DNA from: Climacium dendroides
Lineage: Eukaryota; Streptophyta; Bryopsida; Hypnales; Climaciaceae
Assembly (NCBI GenBank): GCA_950106755.1
Contig: OX467086.1
Span: 25,748,001-25,812,000, forward strand
Length of the DNA: 64,000 nt
Reading direction: 5' to 3'
Part shown: piece after piece, positions 56,543 through 64,000 of the stretch
How positions within the stretch are numbered: the stretch's first letter is position 1
Layout of the letters: each line of letters opens with the position of its first letter
The notes under the pieces: generated by a model
The model's input: the letters and a program-made list of their open reading frames with translations, nothing else
What the model was told of the DNA's origin: nothing
Database searches by the model: none
Translations under genes and position numbers: made by a program

Positions 56543-59303
56543 TTATTGCAAAGCCTCCACAAACCCAAGCAAAGCGCTCACTTCGCGGTTCTCTGACGGA
56601 TACTTAATAATTTGGCTACTGTTCTTGGGGAAAAAGAGGACAGTCGGATAGCTTTGAAGCTGCAGATTCTCCTTAGCGTATGATTTCTGATCACCATCAG
56701 CATTGAACTTGCCAACCTGCTCCAATTCAATAACAAAGTCAACATTTGGCACAAAAAACCCTCACAAAAGCAGTGAATTACCTCTTACGCTACTACTATA
56801 TTTCCAGTTTATAGCAATTACGAGAACCTAAATGTAAAGTAAAGAGATAACTCAATGTAAAGAAAGAGTAGTATAGGGGAACTATTGAAGAAATAAGTTA
56901 GTAGTGTATTAGAACTAGAGTCCTCTATGCTAGGTTTTCTTATCAACAGTTTGGAAAGGCTTTCACATCTTTGACACAATATCGAGAAGTCATGAACGAT
57001 ATTGCCGCTTACCACAACATTTGAGCCCGCCAACTTGTCTGCAACAGCATTGTAGGAATCGTTCATAGCCTGAGAGAAGGAGCACCAGGGTGCGTATAAC
57101 ACAACTAGAGATGACTTTTCGCGCTTCTCTCCCTTTGCCAACGCTTCCATATCTTCACGAGCGAACGTGGTCACATTCTCACCGGTGAAAAGATCAGCAA
57201 GTTCAACTTTCTCTCCTAGAGCACTAGAGGGCTCCGTCAGAGCATCGAGGTTACCCTGCAAATAAGAACGGAAAAATAGTTTCAGTTACACATATAAAGA
57301 ATGGCTCCTGAAAATTTTGTAGGTTCTACTTTGCCATATCCGGCTGAAGCCAAGTCCATTTGAAAGCCGTACAAAGTTTCAAACGACTTTGTTGTTCGAC
57401 ATGCAAGAAGGTCCAGCAAAAACCCTAAATTTTGATTTTTCATACCTTGTGGAGACCACACTCCTTAGCCTTGGCATCTTCCCACCACCATCTACCTTCT
57501 CTCTCGTGTTGGCCTGGCAGTACAGCCCTTGTGCATGGCTCGCACCCAATTGACACGTAACCCTGCAACAAAGGATGCAAATCAGTACAGAATATCCAGC
57601 CGACCTTAAAACTTGACTGATTGCACCCATTCAACTAGTGCTCATGGAGAATGCAAGGAAGGTTACGCTATCTTCCAAAACGAAAGAGTAGACAAACCTT
57701 GAAGTGCAGTTCATTGACAGGCACGTCCATAGTGCGAAGGAAGGACCACACAGCGGTTCCCGAAACGTTTGACAGTGGGTTCCACTTAATTAAACTTCCA
57801 GGACCCCCGTCCAAGCCCTCAAAAGCAGGATCCACCTGGTCACAATACAGTAATAACTGTAAGGATAAAGATATCATACAGATTTCTAATAAGCTGGGCA
57901 CGGATAGGACATCATTATTCGCCAAAAGGAATCTGAATTCTAGCCACTTTTTAAAGTTCCTGACACGAACATAAGACTTCGAAGAGTTTTCAAGAATTTC
58001 AGTTCCATAGTCAACATTCATTGTGCTAGTTGCGAAGTAGCAATAAGCACCTGAACAATTGGGACATTCGCACGCGTTCCAGGCGATTGATCTTTGCGCT
58101 GTCCCGTAATCCAGGCCTTCAATCCCTTGAGCGCCCGACGCAGAGGTCGCACTTTTCGCACCCTGCAGCACTCTTGATGCCCGTCTTCATAGAAGGAGAA
58201 CAAGCCTTTGGCACGCACAAGCTCCTCCACTTCTGTCGCGTCAGGAAACATGTACTGAATGTGAATGTTGTACCGTTTCTCCACTTCGGCAAACAAGCGG
58301 TAAGTCTCAGGGTTTAGCCTTCCAGTCTCCAAGCTGAACACCCGGAAGGGACGGCCTGTCAGATGCGCGTATTCGATCAAGGCCACGTCCTCAGCTCCAC
58401 TGCAACCACCAAGCCACAACAATCAGCTGAAGTCGAGAAGCGCAAGCTCCAGCCGCAAGTGGAAGCTGGATTGTCATTTCAAACAGAGGGACACAACGTC
58501 TAGGTGTTCCGCCAAAGCGTCAACAAGACCCTCCAGTCAGTAACACAAGCATATTCTTAGAACATGATCGAAATAAGCAAGAAAATTTTAGAACACCCGT
58601 CTAATAGATATCAGAAATCTCACAACGTCAAGTAGGCCTAACCTATCGAAACAGAAAAACCCTGATTATAAATGACTAGAAAAAATCAAAGAGTACTGGA
58701 TGAATTACTCCACTTGTCAATCTGGTTGAGGAAATTAGACAATTGCGCTTGATTCGTACCTGAAAGCGATCGCAATATCGTCACCAAACATAGACAGGGC
58801 TTTGTCCATAATTTCCAACGGAGATGCGGAGTCTAAGTCTTCCGCCAGCTTCGGGAAGTCCACAGTACTTTCCACAAGCTCTGCACACAAAAGTTTCCAT
58901 CAAACATGAGTTCAACCCACTAATCGAAATCGGCCTTCAGTATTCAAATTCGGCGGAGCTCATAACCAAGTTCACATACCAGGGGCCGCGGTAGTCGGGG
59001 AAGCGACCCGCACTCTTCGCTTCGGCAATCTCTCACCACTCGTCATCAAACCCAAGCTCCGGGACGCCCCTCCGGCGGACGACAATCCTCCGAGACGGCC
59101 CCCATTCTGCCCTCTCAACCCTGAAACATCCAACACCACTCAGTCTCCGAAACTTCACCAAACTCCATCGAATCAAAAATCCCAACAAAAATGAATGAGA
59201 GCGCACCCAAAGCTACCGATTGCCTAGTCGAAGTGGACGCCACTGCCGCAGAGGAGGGCGCACGAGCCGCGACCATGACCTCCATGGACACCACCTGAGC
59301 CAT
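56543..59303 (-). CDS. APR: Plant-type adenylyl-sulfate (APS) reductase, plastidic
   Basis: Eight exons: 59207-59303, 58980-59120, 58760-58880, 58051-58399, 57698-57835, 57446-57562, 57013-57255 and 56543-56716. All GT-AG and in phase, giving 459 residues; an upstream Met at 59336 would add 11. It reduces APS to sulfite with glutathione, the key step of plastid sulfate assimilation. Residues ~1-80 are a Ser/Ala/Arg-rich transit peptide. The reductase domain has [25 protein letters not shown], the 4Fe-4S cysteines C197-C198 and C289/C292 (G-C-E-P-C), R-W-W-W-E and catalytic C317 (E-C-G-L-H). The C-terminal thioredoxin/glutaredoxin-like domain reads Y-A-P-W-C379-S-F-S382, where the usual plant form has C-P-F-C. 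Full length, no frame damage. Confidence 0.97.
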
Positions 59304-59820
59304 GTTTCCCCAATGCAGAGCACCCCAAGTCCCCAAAACCTAAAGAATAAGAATGAACGCCCACAACGGCCGCAGCCTCTGAAGTTTGATCAGCCGAGAG
59401 TGTGCAGAGCTCAGCCGAGAGTTTGTTGCCAAGGACGAGAAGTGGAAGCGCAAGCTAAGGTAACTCAGAGATTCCTCTCTTTATGCGCGGAGGATGCATC
59501 TGGACGGTAGGGCACTGGGGCAACCATTCTTATCAGAGTTAGAGGATCGGCAGTTTGAACTGTCGCACTGCAGGCACACTCCCGGTTTCGTATTCTTCGT
59601 TGGGATTGCGTGCGGGCGATGCCGGGCAATGGCTGCAGGTGCCCTGGCAGATTCCGCTTTGGGAGTTTCGAGGCCTGGCAGAGCGGCTGTGACGCCAAGG
59701 CACGTCGCGCCCAGCAGGGGGCGCCACCACGAAACTGCCGGCATGGGGGATCTTTGGGGTTCCGGGATAAGGGAGTGGTGGAGGTTTATCTTATTAACCC
59801 ATTGTCCATCACTCTAAAAA
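59304..59820 (-). promoter_or_regulatory. GC-rich upstream region of the APS reductase gene
   Basis: About 500 bp of CpG-containing, GC-rich DNA directly upstream of the start codon, then an abrupt fall to AT-rich sequence at about 59810. Long overlapping frames on both strands (up to 107 codons) result from base composition. No TATA box or sulfur-response motif could be fixed. Confidence 0.4.
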
Positions 59821-62800
59821 AATATGAATTCATTCCTGGAAAAAAAAATTGAAATTTTTTTTTAAAAATTTTGAGAAAATTTGAAAAGAATTCTCAAAAA
59901 ATTTGAAAATTTGAAAGTATAGTGAAATTTTAAAGAAAAAATGAAGAAAATTCATGTCAAATACAAAATATACTCGAAAAACCTGAAATTTTCATTGCAG
60001 ATGTATATTATAGTGTATAACACCATGGTATAAACCAAAGTTACTATGGCACTTTAAAATTGAAATATCAGCAAACCATGGTTATAAGCCCAAAGTTCAC
60101 ATTGCTATAGAATTTTAAAACTTATGAGTTTTTTAGAATTTCCAATTGGAATAGAAACCACACTTGATTTAAGCTTCATTTCATTAGTAGAACTCAAATT
60201 CAAAAAATATCATTTTTATGGCTAAAATTAACATCAAGAATAAATAGTAAAAAACGGCCAAAACACATTACATTACAAGGGTGATCCATGGATTAAACAT
60301 CTTTTTTTTTTAGAAAAGCCAATAAAAATTTTGAATACTATTTAGGAAAAATGTACTCAAGCAACTTCCCAAACAAAAATTAGATGAAATTTTTTTTTGG
60401 CCATCCTATAGTCTTAGGTGAAGCCATCCCAAGGATATTTTGCATCCTTAACAACATTTCAAACTAAAGGTAATTATACCTCATTGAAACCCCTTTCCTA
60501 AATTGATCCATATAAATTCTTGCTTAAAATGTACTTCCACTAAGGTAATTATATCCATTTATGACCTTGTAACAAATTGTCCCCTTTCTGCTTTCAAGAG
60601 ACATAATTGATTAATTTATGTTGATTAGCCTTTTGGAAAAAAATTCAAAAGGGGGGTGATTCTTTTTTAAATTGTCCAAACCTGTTCTTCAAAAAGTAGG
60701 AATCCAAAGGTACATCAATACCTCAAAAAAAGGGATCCAAGGGTTCAACAATATCTCAAAAGGTGAATAGACTTAGTTTAATTGGATTATCGACATATTG
60801 GAAATGGATCCAAAAGAAAGAATTATGATTAGGAGGTTGGGGTGAATGGGTATGTTTATCTTATTTATAATAGTCTAGGTTTGGTTTTAAAAACACCTAT
60901 TTTGAGTTCTTTCGAAAATTCACAGTTTAATTATATGGTGCCCAAAAAATGCATTCTACAAGAATCTAGAATCCCCTTTTGACTTCCAATAAATCCCTAT
61001 GGAAAAAATTCAACATAATAATGAGAAATATGAATAATTGCTTATTTAGACTCATTTAGGTTTTATTACCTTAGAGCATTGACACCTTTACTTGCCAAAT
61101 TTGATGCACCACATGCCTCATGATGGACTCAAGTCAAGCTCTTCAACGTGTCCACATGCCAATGTCCCAATGTTACTTGGAATATCCAATATACTCAACA
61201 ATGTCTTTGCTACTATTTATGTAGTCAAAACTATTATTAATGCTATTATTACTACTTGTGCAGTGAATTATTGAAATAGTGAGATCTCAATAATAAATCC
61301 AAAATTGAGAGGCATTGCAAAGGTAATGAGTAATATGGTATTATTCTAAACCAAGATTGATTTTTGATTGAGATTTTTTCCTTAGTATGTGAAGGTGGGA
61401 GAACTTTGACTATTTGGATATGCTAAAAGCTAGAGCAACTAGCTTTAGCATGCAAGGGTGGGGATGCTCTTAGAAAATCTTTTGGATAACATATAGATAA
61501 ACTATTAATGTTTATATTGATGAAGAGAGGTGTGTCTAAAATTGATCCTAGGCTCTCATGAAAGTTGTACATTTTATGCAATAATTTATTGGGATCAATT
61601 TTAGAAAGGAGACAATTTGGATGGTTACCTTAAAAACATCATCAATCTAATGCATAAAATCACTTACTAATTACATTACTATCATTTGAATAATGCTAAT
61701 TTAGAACTTGGAAGAGTGTTAAAAATAATTTAGAATAGAAAGAGTCTTATTTGGATTTGAACTTTAGATGACCTATATAGAATTCATTCATTGCAAGCTA
61801 AAAAGCAAAAATTATAATGTGCCATAGTAAAATATGCTAAAGAGATTTTTGGGTTATTGAATGTTATATACCTTATTTAATGAGTCTTGAAAGATTTTGG
61901 ATAGCTATACATACAAAAGTTTGTCTAATATTTTATTAATACTAACAAAGTGACTAAGAAGTGTTTTGTAGAATTTGCTTTCAAAAACTACTTAGTAAAT
62001 GGTACATTTTTCTAGTAACACAAGAGTGGCATTGTGTTAAGTTGATAAAGTGCTTGAGTTGAAAATAAACTAATACTATTTAGCAAGTACTAAAATGTAT
62101 ACGAAAGTCAATTGAAGTTTAGCCTCATTGTCTCATTGTAATTTTTTGTACAAACAATTGATGGAATAAACAATTAAATTCATTGCAAATGTAGTCAATG
62201 AACAATTTGTGTTGTATACATTTTATACTTCTTTTCAATTGGTTGTGGTATTTGTAGAAAAAAGTCAATCCTAGAAGTTAGTCATTGTTGTGGGTGTAAT
62301 TTAGTGACTTTTGAAATCTAAGGCTTGGAGGGCATCTAAAGTAGACCATTGAGCATAAATTCCAATCTTCTCTTGTTCTAGTTTTGTGATGGCTGGGAAG
62401 AAGATGACTAATATTACCAGACAAAGCCTCAATATTTCATTTATTCCACGTTCACAATTTCTAAAACAAATGCTTGATGAATATGGAGATGAATGAAATA
62501 TTTGGTTTATACCATATAAAATAATATAATACAAATAATTTATATCTAATGACATTCATCAAAATTAATAAAATTAATCAATAATATACATATATTATTG
62601 GTTACTAGCGCTCTTCATCTTTGAACAAATTTGGAAGTGGAGATATCTTGGCTTCCACCTCTAACTTCAAACACAATAATTTTTTATCACTAAAAGTTAA
62701 TGTATTGGAGTTAATCTACAGTAGATAAAGTTTCTAATGACAAATTATTAGTTATTTCAATTAATGCATTGAAAACACCTCTAGATCAAAAAGCATCAAA

Positions 62801-63779
62801 TCTCTTCTATTGGTCTTGGTTTTTTAGGTTCTTTAAACATCACTATCTCATTCTAAGACAACAATTAGAGTAACAACTTTTTAACATTTTTTCCTTCCTC
62901 CTTAAAACCCTTTCCCAAGTTCCCAATTGCTTTTAGTAGGAATTGCTTATTATATCAATGTTGTGAGGCAGAGATTGACAATTTTAGTGTGAGTGAGGTC
63001 AATTGGTCACGGAGCTATTTCAATAAGTGATAAATTGTTGTTTAGAAATGGAGTGAGTCAATTAACTAAATTAAAGGGGATCATTATTTTTTTAGGAGCC
63101 AAATTGTCCTTGTTGACAGATGTGTGTAGGATAAGGTAGAATTGTCCATCACCACACATATTTGCTATGTAGATACTTTGGAGAAGTTGCTTGTTAGCTC
63201 CCATATTTTTCAAAGATTGAAAAGTTTGAGAAAAGTCAATTGCAAAAAGAATGAAGGTATTTTAATAAGAATTGAATTTTTTAATGATTTTTCAAAGCTA
63301 AAATGTTAAACCACGAATAAATCTTTGTTGAAGCATGGATAGACATTTGTTAAAGCGTGGGTTGATGTGTCAACTCCCCAAGTGCATTGCCATCATGATA
63401 AAGGGTTGCTAAGATTGTGGTAATGGGTGGGTCAATGATGCAAATGGAAGGATCTTGTAGGTGGTAGAATTGGGTGGATGGTAGTATTGGACAATTCTAC
63501 TTTAAGTAGTGAAGCACAATTGTTCTTGTGTTTATTGAGTCTAGTTGTCATAGCAAGAAGATTGGTTGTATATTCTTAAACCCAATGTGTGTTCATGTTA
63601 AGAATTGGCTATTATAATTAATTGACTATGTACTAAAAAGAGGCAAATGATGTATTTTGTATTAAACCCCCCACTTTTCGTTTGTAAAAAGTTGAGGACC
63701 ATCGATCTGCAATGGAAATTAATTGCTCCCCCTCTTATACCATCGATCTTTGAAAAAATTGAAGCCATTGATGTTAGCC
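59821..63779. other. AT-rich non-coding DNA
   Basis: Nearly 4 kb without a supportable gene. Open frames at 61092-61274 and 62301-62555 lack motifs. No element boundary could be identified. Confidence 0.45.
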
Positions 63780-64000
63780 ATCAAATCTTGGCCATTGGAT
63801 ATAGGATACAAAATACAATATGAAATAGGGAATTTCGATTCAGGATACAAATACAGATATATGACACAAGACATAGATACATATGGTATATGTATGTACC
63901 TACTCAAAATACAAATATGGATATAACACTGCCATATATTCGATATCAATTATATTCATCTTGCATCTTAGAAGATACAAGTATGGAGGATGGGGTGGGG
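63780..64000 (-). repeat. Degenerate ATATGG/GATAC repeat, inverted partner of 53.2-53.5 kb
   Basis: Variants of ggatacaaatacagatat and atacaaatatggatat, ending in ggatggggtgggg at the window edge. It is the reverse-complement counterpart of the array at 53150-53520, and probably continues outside the window. Confidence 0.55.

Noticed and set aside
59494..59817. 107-codon plus-strand frame upstream of the APS reductase, a possible divergent gene
   Set aside because: Frames of similar length are open on both strands here because the region is GC-rich. No domain, no splice sites and no second gene body downstream.
1..64000. CRISPR array, bacterial operon or phage region
   Set aside because: No spaced direct repeats, no ribosome-binding-site-led gene runs and clear spliceosomal introns; the DNA is eukaryotic.

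Overview
The window looks like nuclear DNA of a land plant. It has GT-AG introns, a plastid-targeted plant-type APS reductase and a plant GT47 (exostosin-family) glycosyltransferase. It is strongly AT-rich and gene-poor, and transposon debris fills most of the space between genes. Secreted DUF3455 proteins and the AT-rich, intron-bearing layout suggest a seed-free plant (moss, liverwort or lycophyte). That placement is an inference and the sequence does not prove it.

Layout. 1-13 kb is mostly non-coding. It holds a 61-bp tandem repeat, a gag-like scrap, a complete non-autonomous CACTA element (4883-6970, ATA target duplication) and some coding-like fragments I could not identify. 14-18.3 kb holds TTAA-flanked mobile elements. 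19.9-21.6 kb and 34.6-36.8 kb carry two same-strand paralogous genes for secreted proteins with two DUF3455-like domains each. Their exons 2, 3 and 4 have identical lengths (230, 556 and 136 nt). 22-34 kb between them is repeats, nested elements and a dead LINE. 38.0-39.1 kb has a small two-exon candidate gene. 40.1-42.5 kb is the GT47 gene on the minus strand, preceded on the same strand by another unidentified candidate gene (42.6-43.9 kb). 45.9-56.2 kb is a repeat-dense block: minisatellite, long-inverted-repeat MITE and many TTAA-flanked elements. 56.5-59.3 kb is an eight-exon APS reductase on the minus strand. 59.8-64 kb is repeats.

Most interesting content. (1) A family of TTAA-flanked elements with CCC-starting ends resembling piggyBac termini occurs as ~220-bp and ~0.9-kb forms. 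One short copy sits inside a long one, and the uninterrupted long copies serve as empty-site controls. piggyBac-type elements are, to my knowledge, rarely reported in land plants. (2) The tandem pair of double-DUF3455 secreted proteins. (3) The APS reductase has a C-terminal redox site reading C-S-F-S where the usual plant form is a C-x-x-C dithiol.

The main genes do not form an operon-like unit. APS reductase belongs to plastid sulfate assimilation, the GT47 protein to Golgi glycan synthesis and the DUF3455 pair to the extracellular space. Gene models were assembled by hand from reading frames and splice sites without transcript or homology searches.
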